Below are positions 54,152 through 63,724 of a stretch of 64,000 nucleotides of DNA, in pieces. The DNA lies in contig LNEC01000006.1 in the NCBI GenBank assembly GCA_001464035.1, positions 1 through 64,000 on the forward strand. The letters are read 5' to 3'. The translations under genes and the position numbers were made by a program. This DNA is from Bradyrhizobiaceae bacterium Ga0074131. Lineage in GTDB: Bacteria; Pseudomonadota; Alphaproteobacteria; Rhizobiales; Xanthobacteraceae. Position 1 is the first letter of the stretch; each line of letters opens with the position of its first letter. A model generated the notes under the pieces. It had not been told where the DNA came from. It did not search any database and saw nothing but the letters and a program-made list of their open reading frames with translations.

Positions 54152-55384
54152 CTACGATTGACGCGCAAGCCACTTCAGCGCTCCACTCCCCGCCACCGCG
54201 CCCGTCGCGAACGAGGCCTGCAGCAGATAGCCGCCGGTCGGCGCCTCCCAGTCCAGCATCTCGCCTGAAGCGAACACGCCTGGCAGACGGCGGATCATGA
54301 AATCGGCGTCGAGTTCGTCGAAGGCTATCCCACCCGCGGTCGATATCGCGCGCGCGATCGCCGCCACGCCATTCAACTGAACCGGCACGGCGTTGATCAA
54401 GCCGGCGAGCTTTTCGGCAGGTAGCGACGACAGCGACGCGCCCGATATCGCAGCCGCCTCCTGCAACAGCCCGATGCCGGCCGGCGACAGACGCGCCGCC
54501 TTGCGCAGCCAGTTCGAGAACGACTGCTTGCCCTTTGGCGCCGACAGCCGCGCCGCCAGTTCGTTCATGGGAAGATCGGGCCGCAATGCCAGGTGGAGCA
54601 TCGCCTGTCCCGAACTCAAGATGGCCTCGCGCAAGTCAGCCGACAGCGAATAGATCGCGCCGCCCTCGATGCCCGTGCGCGTGATGACCGCCTCACCGCG
54701 CACGCTTTGTCCGCCGAACGAAAGCGCAATACCCTGCAGTGGGTGGCCCTCGAACCGGTCGCGAAAGATGTCGGACCAGGGAACGGTAAAACCGCAATTG
54801 GCCGACCGTAGCGGCGCGATCGTCACGCCCCTCGCAGCGAGTATTCCCGCCCATGCACCATCGGACCCGAGCCTTGGCCAGCTGGCGCCGCCAAGCGCCA
54901 GCACGGTTGCGCGTGCTTCGATGGCGCGCTGTCCGTCCGGCGTTTCAAACAGCAGGCGGCCCTGTTCATCATCCCAGCCGGTCCAGCGATGGCGCAGCTT
55001 GAGTTGCATGCCCCTCGAATCTAGCCGCCGCAGCCAAGCCCGCAGCAGCGGCGAGGCCTTGAACGCCTCAGGGAACACCCGGCCGCTGGAGCCGACGAAC
55101 GTCGCCTGGCCCAGTTGCTCGCTCCATTGCCGCAAGGCATCCGGCGGGAATGCCGTTATCGCAGGCGCAAGCCGCGGCATCGCCTCGCGGTAACGCGCGA
55201 GAAATTTCGGCAGCTCCTCGCTGTGCGTCAGATTGAGCCCGCCGCGCCCCGCCATCAGAAACTTGCGGCCCGCAGACGGCATCGCGTCATAAACGGTGAC
55301 ACCGGCGCCGCCCTGCGCCAGCACCTCGGCCGCCATCAGCCCGGCGGGGCCGGCGCCGATAACGGCAATTTGGAGTCCAGGCAT
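54152..55384 (-). CDS. NAD(P)/FAD-dependent oxidoreductase (HI0933/YhiN-like flavoprotein)
   Basis: The protein (410 residues from the ATG at 55384; an ATG at 55390 adds two) begins with a FAD-binding GAGPAGLMAAEVLAQGG motif and AGRKFLMAGRGGLNLTHSE, the HI0933 signature. C-terminal GGIAFDELDADFM and SGEMLDWEAPTGGYLLQ are also diagnostic. These flavoproteins have unknown substrates; some relatives act in tRNA or lipid chemistry. Confidence 0.88.
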   Translation of the reverse strand: MPGLQIAVIGAGPAGLMAAEVLAQGGAGVTVYDAMPSAGRKFLMAGRGGLNLTHSEELPKFLARYREAMPRLAPAITAFPPDALRQWSEQLGQATFVGSSGRVFPEAFKASPLLRAWLRRLDSRGMQLKLRHRWTGWDDEQGRLLFETPDGQRAIEARATVLALGGASWPRLGSDGAWAGILAARGVTIAPLRSANCGFTVPWSDIFRDRFEGHPLQGIALSFGGQSVRGEAVITRTGIEGGAIYSLSADLREAILSSGQAMLHLALRPDLPMNELAARLSAPKGKQSFSNWLRKAARLSPAGIGLLQEAAAISGASLSSLPAEKLAGLINAVPVQLNGVAAIARAISTAGGIAFDELDADFMIRRLPGVFASGEMLDWEAPTGGYLLQASFATGAVAGSGALKWLARQS

Positions 55385-55487
55385 CGTCATTCCGGCATGC
55401 GCCACTTGGCGCAGGCCCGGAATCCATCCTCACCAACATGTTTACGGATTTCGGGCTTGCCCGCTATGCTCGCGCCCCGGAACGACA
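55385..55487. repeat. Palindromic intergenic element (CGTCATTCC type)
   Basis: It opens CGTCATTCCGG, contains GAATCCATCCTC and ends CCCCGGAACGAC, so the ends pair. It overlaps the possible start region of the HI0933-like gene. Confidence 0.5.
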
Positions 55488-55502
55488 CTTTAGGATGATC
55501 CT

Positions 55503-56420
55503 CTACAGCTTGATCCCCGCCCGCGCCGCGGCCTGTCCGACGTACTTCTGGGTCTGCTGGAACGCGCCTTCCAATGCCCTGGCCTTCGACATATCGCTGA
55601 TTTCCGCGAAATGAGCCGCGACCGCGTCGGGGGTCCAGTCGGACTCGGCGAGGTTGACGCCCTCGCTCTCCATGATCTTGATCACCGCAAAGGAGCCCGC
55701 GCCCGCGCCGATGATAGTGCGGGTAGGAGCATCTTCGCCAAGCAGGAACTCAACCGCCGGCGTGATCGCTTCCGGCCGCATCAGCCCGAGCGCCTGCGGC
55801 GGCAGCAACTCTTCGGTCATCCGGGTCGCCGCGGTCGGCGAGATCGTGTTGACCCGGATGTTGTTCTTGCGGCCCTCCTCGGCCAGCACGTTCATCAGCC
55901 CGACCAGGCCGGCTTTGGCCGCGCCGTAATTGGCCTGGCCGAAATTGCCGTACAGTCCCGACGACGAGCTGGTGATGACGATGCGGCCGTAATTGCGCTC
56001 GCGCATGCCGTCCCACACCGCCTTGCAACAGTAGAAGGTGCCGGTGAGATGGACGTCCATCACCTTGGCGAAGTCGGCCACTTCCATCTTGGAGAACGAC
56101 TTGTCACGCAAGATGCCGGCATTGGCGCAGAGCAGGTCGACGCTGCCCCACTCCCTGTTGGCGCGGTCGACCATCGCCTTGACCTGCTCGAAGTTCGAAA
56201 CGTCGGCGCCGTTGGCCATCGCCGTGCCGCCCAATTTACGGATTTCCTCCACCACGGTCTCCGCCGGGGTCAGCGATCCGCCGGTGCCGTCGCGCGCGCC
56301 GCCGAAATCATTGACCACGACCCTGGCGCCGTGGCTCGCCAGTCCCAGCGCATGCGCCCGCCCAAGACCATTGCCCGCGCCGGTGACGATGGCGACGCGT
56401 CCGTCAAATCTGATTGTCAT
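55503..56420 (-). CDS. SDR-family (3R)-hydroxyacyl-CoA dehydrogenase-like protein
   Basis: The 305-residue protein has GAGNGLGRAHALGLA, VVVNDFGGARDGTGGS (the MFE-2-type insert) and the active Ser-Tyr-Lys (ITSSSSGLYG, ANYGAAKAG). It likely oxidises a hydroxyacyl-CoA. It follows the MaoC and acyl-CoA ligase genes, on the same strand, so the three may serve one beta-oxidation route. Confidence 0.87.
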   Translation of the reverse strand: MTIRFDGRVAIVTGAGNGLGRAHALGLASHGARVVVNDFGGARDGTGGSLTPAETVVEEIRKLGGTAMANGADVSNFEQVKAMVDRANREWGSVDLLCANAGILRDKSFSKMEVADFAKVMDVHLTGTFYCCKAVWDGMRERNYGRIVITSSSSGLYGNFGQANYGAAKAGLVGLMNVLAEEGRKNNIRVNTISPTAATRMTEELLPPQALGLMRPEAITPAVEFLLGEDAPTRTIIGAGAGSFAVIKIMESEGVNLAESDWTPDAVAAHFAEISDMSKARALEGAFQQTQKYVGQAAARAGIKL

Positions 56421-56446
56421 GATTGCAATTTCCGAATCTTCTCTTG

Positions 56447-56531
56447 GTCATGCCCGGACTTGATCAGGGCATCCATCAAAACCTAACGGGTTTTCAGTGA
56501 TGGATTGCCGGGTCAAGCCCACGGCAATGAC
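56447..56531. repeat. Palindromic intergenic element
   Basis: It starts GTCATGCCCGGACTTGATC and ends GGCAATGAC, with GTTTTCAGTGATGGATTGCCGG inside, and lies between the MaoC and SDR genes, so it may be part of one transcript. Confidence 0.55.
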
Positions 56532-56541
56532 AGCCGGGAGG

Positions 56542-57021
56542 TTAAGCGAAATAGATCAAACCGATCCAGTCGGCCACCAGAGCAGGTTTTGTCTCACCCT
56601 CGATCTCGACTGATACATTGATCCGCGACAGCAGTTCCGTCGGCTTGCGCAACGTCGCTTCGGTCAGCGTGAAGCGACCGCGGACGCGCGAGCCGGCGCG
56701 CACCGGCGAAAGGAAGCGCAGCTTGTCGAAGCCGTAATTGACCCCCATGGTCGTGCCCTCGATCACCGGCATGACCTCGTAGGACATGATCGACATCAGC
56801 GACATCGTGAGGAATCCGTGCGCCACCGTGTTGCCGAACGCGGTCTCGCGTTTGGCCCGCTCGGGATCGACATGGATGAACTGATGATCCTCGATCACGT
56901 CGGCATAGATATCGATCCGCTTCTGATCGAGCAGATGCCAGGACGACACCCCGACCTCGTGACCGACCATTTTTCGATAGGCATCCAGCGAGATTGGGGG
57001 TTTCTTCCAGACTTCATTCAT
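56542..57021 (-). CDS. MaoC-family dehydratase (NodN-like)
   Basis: The 159-residue hotdog protein has the hydratase motif region DVIEDHQFIHVDPERAK (Asp/His active pair) and GNTVAHGFLTMSL, as in enoyl-CoA hydratase 2 and NodN-like proteins. A (R)-specific enoyl-CoA hydratase is the natural role beside the (3R)-hydroxyacyl-CoA dehydrogenase-like SDR. Confidence 0.9.
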   Translation of the reverse strand: MNEVWKKPPISLDAYRKMVGHEVGVSSWHLLDQKRIDIYADVIEDHQFIHVDPERAKRETAFGNTVAHGFLTMSLMSIMSYEVMPVIEGTTMGVNYGFDKLRFLSPVRAGSRVRGRFTLTEATLRKPTELLSRINVSVEIEGETKPALVADWIGLIYFA

Positions 57022-57024
57022 TCT

Positions 57025-58758
57025 TCAGTTCTCCGACCCGGCTGACCGCACCTTCTGCAGCTCCGGGAAATCCTCTTCGCGGAATTCATCGCCGCGCAAC
57101 GGGTCGCCGCGATCATTGTCGTGCTCCAGCCGACGCAGCTGGACGCGGCGTATTTTTCCGGAAATCGTCTTGGGCAGCTCCGTCACCAGTTCGATCCGGC
57201 GGATCCGCTTGAACGGCGCCAGCCGCCGGTGCAAGTGCAGAAAGATCGACAGCGCGGTTTCCGCCGAACGCTGCTGGCCCGACACCAGCAACACATAGGC
57301 TTTCGGGATCGCGAGCCGGATCGGATCGGGGCTGGGAACCACGGCGGCCTCGGCGACCGATTCATGCTCCAGCAGAATGCTTTCGAGTTCGAACGGGCTG
57401 ATGCGGTAATCGGACGATTTGAAGACGTCGTCGGAGCGGCCGACGAACGTCAGATAGCCTTCGTCGTCTGCGAACACCACGTCGCCGCTGCGATAGAGCT
57501 CGCCATCGGCGCCGCTCAGTTTGCCGTCATCGCCTTGATACCCCTGCATCAGGCCGGCGGGCCGCTCGTCGCCGAGCAGCAAGGTCACCTCGCCCTCTTT
57601 CGTCACCTGGCCATCGATATCGGTGATCCGCACGCGATAGCCGGGCAGCGGGCGGCCCATCGATCCGATCCTCACCTTCTGTCCCGGCGAATTGCCCGCC
57701 AATGCAGTGGTTTCGGTCTGACCATAACCGTCGCGGATGGTCAGCCCCCAGGCGGCGCGCACCTGATCAATTACCTCGGGGTTAAGCGGCTCGCCGGCGC
57801 CGCAGACTTCACGCAGGGACACCTTGAAAGTGGCCAGCTTCTCCTGGATGAACAGCCGCCATACCGTCGGCGGCGCGCAAAGAGTCGTCACGCCGCAGCG
57901 GCCGATGGTCGCCAGAAGGTCCTTGGCGTCAAAGCGCGGCTGGTTGACCACGAACACGGTGGCGCCGGCATTCCACGGCGCGAAGAAGCAGCTCCAGGCG
58001 TGCTTGGCCCAGCCCGGCGAGGAAATATTCAGATGGACATCGCCGGGCTGCAGCCCGAGCCAATACATCGTCGAGAGCGCGCCGACGGAATAGCTGCGCT
58101 GGCTGTGCCGCACCAGTTTCGGTTTTGCGGTGGTGCCCGAGGTGAAATAAAGCAGCATCGGATCGTCCGCCTGGGTCGGCCCATCCGGCGCGAAGGCCTC
58201 CGGAAACTCCGCGGCTTGTTCATAGGCCAGCCAGCCGTCTTGCTCGGACGACGCGTTGACGACGATACGAACCAGGTCGTTGCCGCGGAGCCCAGAAAAT
58301 TTCGCGACCTGATCCTGCGTCGCCACCACGATTTTGGCGCGGCCGCGGTCCAGCCGGTCGCGCAACTCGTCCGGCGTCAGGAGCGTGGTGGCGGGGATCA
58401 CCACCACACCGAGCTTGATTGCCGCCAGCATGGTCTCCCACAGCGGGATGACATTGCCGAGCAACAGCAGCAGGTGATCGCCGCGCCGCAAGCCTTTCGC
58501 GCGCAGGAAGTTGGCGACCTGGTTGGAGCGGCGCGACAGCGCCTCGAACGAGAGCTTGGTCTCGCGGTTGCTGTCGGCGTCGACGATCCACAGCGCCGGG
58601 CGATCCTTGCTTTGCGGATTGAGAGCCAGTTCCGCATCGAACCAGTCCAGCGCCCAGTTGAACGGCACCGGATCCGGCCAGCGGAAATCCGCGACCGCCT
58701 TGTCGTAGTCGGTGCGATGCTCGAGCAGAAAGGCGCGCGCATCCTGGAAGGTCGTCAT
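57025..58758 (-). CDS. Acyl-CoA synthetase (AMP-forming), benzoate/medium-chain-like
   Basis: The 577-residue ligase has FTSGTTAKPKLVRHSQRSY, GYGQTETTALAG, the hinge YRSGDVVFADDEGYLTFVGRSDDVFKSSDYR and catalytic KTISGK near the end. The broad pattern is that of the acetoacetyl/medium-chain group (SA or BCL types). It precedes the MaoC gene by 3 bases, so the three-gene unit makes and hydrates acyl-CoA. Confidence 0.9.
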   Translation of the reverse strand: MTTFQDARAFLLEHRTDYDKAVADFRWPDPVPFNWALDWFDAELALNPQSKDRPALWIVDADSNRETKLSFEALSRRSNQVANFLRAKGLRRGDHLLLLLGNVIPLWETMLAAIKLGVVVIPATTLLTPDELRDRLDRGRAKIVVATQDQVAKFSGLRGNDLVRIVVNASSEQDGWLAYEQAAEFPEAFAPDGPTQADDPMLLYFTSGTTAKPKLVRHSQRSYSVGALSTMYWLGLQPGDVHLNISSPGWAKHAWSCFFAPWNAGATVFVVNQPRFDAKDLLATIGRCGVTTLCAPPTVWRLFIQEKLATFKVSLREVCGAGEPLNPEVIDQVRAAWGLTIRDGYGQTETTALAGNSPGQKVRIGSMGRPLPGYRVRITDIDGQVTKEGEVTLLLGDERPAGLMQGYQGDDGKLSGADGELYRSGDVVFADDEGYLTFVGRSDDVFKSSDYRISPFELESILLEHESVAEAAVVPSPDPIRLAIPKAYVLLVSGQQRSAETALSIFLHLHRRLAPFKRIRRIELVTELPKTISGKIRRVQLRRLEHDNDRGDPLRGDEFREEDFPELQKVRSAGSEN

Positions 58759-58787
58759 GTCAGGTCCTGCCCCCGTGTCACCACGTT

Positions 58788-58906
58788 CACCCCCTCATTC
58801 CTGAGGAGCCGCGCCCTTGCGCGGCGTCTCGAAGGATGGGCCGTAACCAACCGAACCAATCATCCTTCGAGGCTCGCAAGGCCTCGCACCTCGGGACGAG
58901 GCTTCG
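58788..58906. repeat. Inverted pair of a CCTTCGAG-type intergenic element
   Basis: GAGGAGCCGCGC, then GGCGTCTCGAAGGATGG is mirrored by CATCCTTCGAGGCTCGC and CCTCGGGACGAGG. Such opposed TCATCCTTCGAG units are frequent in Bradyrhizobium. It lies between the acyl-CoA ligase and mmsB. Confidence 0.6.
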
Positions 58907-58908
58907 AT

Positions 58909-59796
58909 CTACTTCCCAGCCAGGCTGCGCACGTGCTGGATAATCCCGGAAAAATCCACTCCGCCATGTCCCGCTGCGTCGAAAGCCTTGTAGATTTCCT
59001 GCGCATGTTTGCCAAGCGGGGTTGCCGCCCCCGTCGCCTTGGCGGCGTCCTGCGCCAGCGTAAGGTCCTTTACCATCAGCACCGAGGCAAAGCCCGGTCT
59101 GTATTCGTTGTTGGCGGGCGAGGTCGGCACCGGACCCGGCACCGGACAATAGGATGTCAGCGCCCAGCATTGTCCTGACGAGGTCGAAGCGACGTCGAAC
59201 AGCGCCTGGTGCGACAGTCCCAATTTCTCGGCGAGTGCAAAGGCCTCCCCGACCGCGATCATGGAGATGCCTAAAATCATGTTGTTGCAGATCTTGGCCG
59301 CCTGCCCGGCACCGGCGGCACCGCAATGCACGATCTTCTTGCCCATGTTTTCCAGCACCGGCCTGGCCGCGGCGAAAGCCTTGTCGTCGCCGCCGCACAT
59401 GAAGGTCAGCGTCGCGCCCCTGGCGCCGCCGGTGCCGCCGGACACCGGCGCATCGACCGAGGCGATGCCATTGCTGGCCGCCAGCGCATGGGCCTGCTTG
59501 GCGCTCTCGACGTCGATGGTGGAGCAATCGATGATCAGCGTTCCCTTGGTCATCGCCGGAACGACTTCGTTCCAGACCGAGAGCACATGCTTGCCGGCGG
59601 GTAGCATGGTTATCACGACGTCGGCGCCCTTCACCGCGGCCACGGAGCTGTCGGCGATCGCGGCCCCGTCAGCCCGAGCCTGCGCGCGCGATGCCTCGAC
59701 CAGATCGAACGCGGTCACCTTGTGCCCACCCTTGACCAGGTTGGCCGCCATAGGCCCGCCCATATTGCCGAGACCTATGAACGCGATGTTAGCCAT
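58909..59796 (-). CDS. mmsB: 3-hydroxyisobutyrate dehydrogenase
   Basis: The 295-residue protein oxidises 3-hydroxyisobutyrate to methylmalonate semialdehyde in valine breakdown. It begins ANIAFIGLGNMGGPMAANLVK, has DAPVSGGTGGARGATLTFM and AGQAAKICNNM (catalytic Lys), and matches the beta-hydroxyacid dehydrogenase family at full length. The ATG at 59796 follows GGAGG. It is the last gene of the valine unit read leftward. Confidence 0.95.
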   Translation of the reverse strand: MANIAFIGLGNMGGPMAANLVKGGHKVTAFDLVEASRAQARADGAAIADSSVAAVKGADVVITMLPAGKHVLSVWNEVVPAMTKGTLIIDCSTIDVESAKQAHALAASNGIASVDAPVSGGTGGARGATLTFMCGGDDKAFAAARPVLENMGKKIVHCGAAGAGQAAKICNNMILGISMIAVGEAFALAEKLGLSHQALFDVASTSSGQCWALTSYCPVPGPVPTSPANNEYRPGFASVLMVKDLTLAQDAAKATGAATPLGKHAQEIYKAFDAAGHGGVDFSGIIQHVRSLAGK

Positions 59797-59822
59797 GTCG
59801 AATTGCCTCCGCTGGGACGCTT

Positions 59823-60914
59823 CTATTCTGATGAATTGAACTTCAGTTCGTCGGTACCGATTTCCGCGAAATAAGGCGCCACCATTTCTGGCGTCACATC
59901 CTCGATCCGCGGCGGCGACCACTTCGGATTGCGGTCCTTGTCGATCACGGCGGCGCGAACGCCTTCGCGAAAATCGTCGCTGGCGAACACTTCGAGCGCC
60001 GCGCGATATTCCCGCACCAGACACTGCTCCAGCGAGGAGGACGCCCGCGCCAGCCGCAGCAGTTTTAGCGCCACTACCATGCCGCGCGGCGACTTCTCGT
60101 TCAATGTCTTTAGCGTGCCTTGTGCCAGTTCGGAGCCGTCAGCTTGCAGGGCCGCGATGATATCCTGCATGCGGTCATGGCCAAACCAGCGATCGATCTG
60201 CGGCTCGATCGCCGCGACCGGGACGGATGTCTCGCCGGTGGCAAACCCATCGATCAGGACCTCAACTTCCGCTGCTGTTACGCCGCGGCGAAGTCTTGTC
60301 AGTGCCTCGCGCAGGGCGGCCAGTTTGCCTGAAGGCACCACCGCATCGGCAAATCCGGCATAGACCGCGTCGGGGCCGTTCATGGTCTGACCGGTCAATC
60401 CGAAATAGGTGCCGATCTCTCCTGGGGATCGCGCCAGCAGCCAGGTGCCGCCGACGTCCGGAAAGAAGCCGAGACCGACCTCCGGCATCGCGAGTTTTGT
60501 GCGTTCGGTGACGACCCGATGGCTGCTGTGCGCGGACAGGCCGACGCCGCCGCCCATCACGATGCCGTCCATGAAGGACACATAGGGTTTCGGGAACTTG
60601 GCGATCCGCGCGTTGAGGATGTACTCCTCGCGCCACAGGATCTTGCCGAGATCGCCCTTCACTTTTGAGCTCTCATACAGCGCCCGGATGTCGCCGCCGG
60701 CGCAAAGGCCGCGCTCGCCCGCGCCCTCCAGCAGGATCACGCCGACCGCAGCATCCGCCTCGAACGCGTCGAGCGCCTTGTCGACATCGCGAAACATCTC
60801 CAGCGTAACCGCATTGATCGCCTTCGGCCGGTTGAGCCGGATGACACCGGCCGCACCCTCGCGCCGCGCGATCAGGTCGGGCTCCGAGCCCGCAACAGCA
60901 GCGGCAGCCGTCAT
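59823..60914 (-). CDS. 3-hydroxyisobutyryl-CoA hydrolase (enoyl-CoA hydratase/isomerase family)
   Basis: The 363-residue enzyme has the HIBYL-CoA hydrolase features: [31 protein letters not shown], and [13 protein letters not shown] with the catalytic Glu and Asp. It releases 3-hydroxyisobutyrate for MmsB. The ATG overlaps the stop of the acyl-CoA dehydrogenase gene (ATGA), so they are coupled. Confidence 0.93.
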   Translation of the reverse strand: MTAAAAVAGSEPDLIARREGAAGVIRLNRPKAINAVTLEMFRDVDKALDAFEADAAVGVILLEGAGERGLCAGGDIRALYESSKVKGDLGKILWREEYILNARIAKFPKPYVSFMDGIVMGGGVGLSAHSSHRVVTERTKLAMPEVGLGFFPDVGGTWLLARSPGEIGTYFGLTGQTMNGPDAVYAGFADAVVPSGKLAALREALTRLRRGVTAAEVEVLIDGFATGETSVPVAAIEPQIDRWFGHDRMQDIIAALQADGSELAQGTLKTLNEKSPRGMVVALKLLRLARASSSLEQCLVREYRAALEVFASDDFREGVRAAVIDKDRNPKWSPPRIEDVTPEMVAPYFAEIGTDELKFNSSE

Positions 60915-62056
60915 CGTGCGCCCTCGATCAGTTTTCGCGACACGATCAGCCGCATGATCTCGTTGGTGCCTTCCAGAATCTGATGCACGCGCAGGTCGCG
61001 CACGATTTTCTCGATGCCGTATTCGCTGAGATAGCCGTAACCGCCATGCAGCTGCAGCGCCTGGTTGGCGACCTCGAATCCGACGTCGGTGCCGAAGCGC
61101 TTTGCCATGGCACACAACATGGTGGCGTCGGCATCCTTGCGATCCAGCGCCGCCGCCGCGCGCCACACGAAGGTCCGGGCAGCCTCCAGCTCGGTCGCCA
61201 TGTCGGCGAGACGAAACTGCAGTGCCTGGAATTCGTCGAGCCGTTTGCCGAATGCCTTGCGCTCCTTCATATAGGCCAGCGACTTGTCGAGCGCGCATTG
61301 CGCGCCGCCGAGCGAACAGGCCGCGATATTGATCCGGCCACCATCGAGCCCGGCCATTGCGATCTTGAATCCAATGCCCTCGTCGCCCAAGCGATTGGCG
61401 ACCGGCACGCGGGCGTTTTCAAAGATCACCGCGCGGGTCGGCTGCGCGTTCCAGCCCATCTTGCGCTCATTGGCGCCGAACGAAAGGCCTGGCGTGTCGC
61501 CCTCGATCACCAACGTCGAGATGCCGCCGGGCCCATCGCCGCCGGTCCGCACCATCACCACGTAGAGATCGCCCTTGCCGGCGCCGGAGATGAACTGCTT
61601 CTGACCGTTGAGCACATAATAGTCGCCGTCGCGCACCGCGCGGGTGCGCAGCGCCGCGGCGTCCGATCCGGAGCCCGACTCGGTCAGGCAATAGCTCGCC
61701 AGCAGCTCCATGGTGCACAGTTTTGGCAGCCATTTGTGGCGCTGGGTGTCGTTGCCATAGGCATCGATCATCCACGAAGCCATATTGTGGATCGATATGA
61801 AGGCCGATACCGTCGGACAGCCCTGCGCCAGCGCCTCGAAGATCAGCGCCGCGTCGAACCGCGTCATCGCGGAGCCGCCCACATCGTCGCGGATGTAAAC
61901 GCCACCGATGCCGAGGCCGGCGGCCTCGCGCATCACATCGACCGGGAAATACTTCTCCTCGTCCCAGCGCACCGCATGCGGCGCGATTTTCTCCGCGGCG
62001 AATTCCCTCGCCATATCGCGAACCGCAATCTGGTCCTCGTTGAGAGCGAATTGCAT
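60911..62056 (-). CDS. Acyl-CoA dehydrogenase, isobutyryl-CoA dehydrogenase type
   Basis: The 381-residue flavoprotein begins [20 protein letters not shown] and carries the FAD/substrate motifs [16 protein letters not shown] and [31 protein letters not shown], with the catalytic Glu in LEGTNEIM. In this operon it most likely dehydrogenates isobutyryl-CoA (valine pathway). It overlaps the hydrolase gene. Confidence 0.92.
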   Translation of the reverse strand: MQFALNEDQIAVRDMAREFAAEKIAPHAVRWDEEKYFPVDVMREAAGLGIGGVYIRDDVGGSAMTRFDAALIFEALAQGCPTVSAFISIHNMASWMIDAYGNDTQRHKWLPKLCTMELLASYCLTESGSGSDAAALRTRAVRDGDYYVLNGQKQFISGAGKGDLYVVMVRTGGDGPGGISTLVIEGDTPGLSFGANERKMGWNAQPTRAVIFENARVPVANRLGDEGIGFKIAMAGLDGGRINIAACSLGGAQCALDKSLAYMKERKAFGKRLDEFQALQFRLADMATELEAARTFVWRAAAALDRKDADATMLCAMAKRFGTDVGFEVANQALQLHGGYGYLSEYGIEKIVRDLRVHQILEGTNEIMRLIVSRKLIEGAR

Positions 62057-62068
62057 CTGCTGACGGCG

Positions 62069-63565
62069 CTAATTCATCGTCGGAATCGAGAACTCCGCGC
62101 CTTCCTTGACGCCGGAGGGCCAGCGCGCCGTCACCGTCTTGGTCTTGGTATAGAAGCGGATCGAATCCGGGCCGTGCTGGTTGAGATCGCCGAAGCCGGA
62201 CTTCTTCCAGCCGCCGAAAGTGTAGTAAGCGATCGGCACCGGGATCGGCACATTGATGCCGACCATGCCGACGTTGACCTTGGCGGCGAAATCGCGCGCG
62301 GCGTCTCCGTCGCGGGTGAAGATCGCAACCCCATTGCCGTAATCGTGATCGGACGGCAGCGCCAGCGCTTCCTGATAGTCATGGGCACGCACCACTGAGA
62401 GCACGGGGCCAAAGATCTCTTCCTTGTAGATCCGCATGTCTTTCGTTACGTTGTCGAACAGGCAGCCGCCCATATAGAAACCGTTCTCATAGCCCTGCAT
62501 CTTGAAGCCGCGGCCATCGACCGCAAGCGTGGCGCCTTCCTGGATGCCGATCTCGACGTAGTTCTTGACACGGTTGAGCGCCTCTCGGGTGACCAGCGGA
62601 CCAAAATCCGCCGACGGATCGACCGATGTTCCGATCTTGAGGGACTCGACCCGCGGGATCAGTTTCTCCATCAGGCGGTCGGCGGTGGTCTTGCCGACGG
62701 GCACCGCGACGGAGATCGCCATGCAGCGTTCGCCGGCCGAGCCGTAGCCGGCGCCGATCAGGGCGTCGACGGTCTGGTCCATGTCGGCATCCGGCATGAT
62801 GATGGCGTGGTTCTTGGCCCCGCCGAAGCACTGGGCGCGCTTGCCGGTGGCGGCGGCGCGCTCATAGATATATTGCGCGATCGGCGAGGAGCCGACGAAG
62901 CCCACCGCCTTGATATCGGGATCGTCGAGGATGGCGTCCACCGCTTCCTTGTCGCCGTTGACGACATTGAGGATGCCCGGCGGCAGGCCGGCCTCGATCA
63001 TCAGCGCCGCCAGCGCCATCGGCACGCCTGGATCGCGCTCTGAAGGCTTGAGCACGAACGCATTGCCGCAGGCGATCGCGGGCGCGAACTTCCACATCGG
63101 GATCATCGCCGGGAAGTTGAACGGGGTGATGCCGGCGACGACTCCCAGGGGTTGCCGCATCGAATAGATGTCGATGCCGGGGCCGGCGCCCTCGGTGTAT
63201 TCGCCCTTCATCAGATGCGGAATGCCGCAGGCGAATTCCACGACTTCGAGACCGCGCTGGATGTCGCCCTTGGCGTCGGGAACGGTCTTGCCGTGTTCGC
63301 GCGCCAGGAGATCGGCGAGCTTGTCGTAGTCGCGCTGCGCCAGTTCGAGGAACTTCATCATGATTCGGGCGCGGCGCTGGGGGTTGGTGGCGCCCCACTC
63401 CACTTGGGCTACTAAAGCGTTCTCGACCGCGGCCCGCATTTCGGCCTTGGAGGCTAGATCGACCTTGGCCTGGACCTCGCCCGTCATCGGCTCGAAAACG
63501 TCGGCCGTCCGTCCGGAGGTGCCCTTGACCTCACGGCCGCCAATGAAATGTCCGATTGTGCGCAT
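62069..63565 (-). CDS. mmsA: CoA-acylating methylmalonate-semialdehyde dehydrogenase
   Basis: The 498-residue aldehyde dehydrogenase converts methylmalonate semialdehyde to propionyl-CoA. It has TPFNFPAMIPMWKFAPAIACGN, FVGSSPIAQYIYERAAATGKR, FGGAKNHAIIMPDAD and the active Cys in SAGERCMAISVAVPVG. The first residue MRTIGHFIGGREVKG follows GGAGG at a good distance (ATG at 63565). It is 12 bases before the acyl-CoA dehydrogenase gene, first in the unit mmsA, acyl-CoA dehydrogenase, hydrolase, mmsB. Confidence 0.96.
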   Translation of the reverse strand: MRTIGHFIGGREVKGTSGRTADVFEPMTGEVQAKVDLASKAEMRAAVENALVAQVEWGATNPQRRARIMMKFLELAQRDYDKLADLLAREHGKTVPDAKGDIQRGLEVVEFACGIPHLMKGEYTEGAGPGIDIYSMRQPLGVVAGITPFNFPAMIPMWKFAPAIACGNAFVLKPSERDPGVPMALAALMIEAGLPPGILNVVNGDKEAVDAILDDPDIKAVGFVGSSPIAQYIYERAAATGKRAQCFGGAKNHAIIMPDADMDQTVDALIGAGYGSAGERCMAISVAVPVGKTTADRLMEKLIPRVESLKIGTSVDPSADFGPLVTREALNRVKNYVEIGIQEGATLAVDGRGFKMQGYENGFYMGGCLFDNVTKDMRIYKEEIFGPVLSVVRAHDYQEALALPSDHDYGNGVAIFTRDGDAARDFAAKVNVGMVGINVPIPVPIAYYTFGGWKKSGFGDLNQHGPDSIRFYTKTKTVTARWPSGVKEGAEFSIPTMN

Positions 63566-63724
63566 GCGTTCCTCCAGGGACCCGGTGCAGGTTTTGGCGG
63601 CATCTTGCAGTCTTTGGGCGGTTTGGAAAGGGCCTCCGCGCGCGGCCGATTTGCGGAAATGCCGGCCTGCGCCGCCTGACCGGGGCGTTCGACCCATATC
63701 GTATGGGAATGCCGGACCGCTGGC

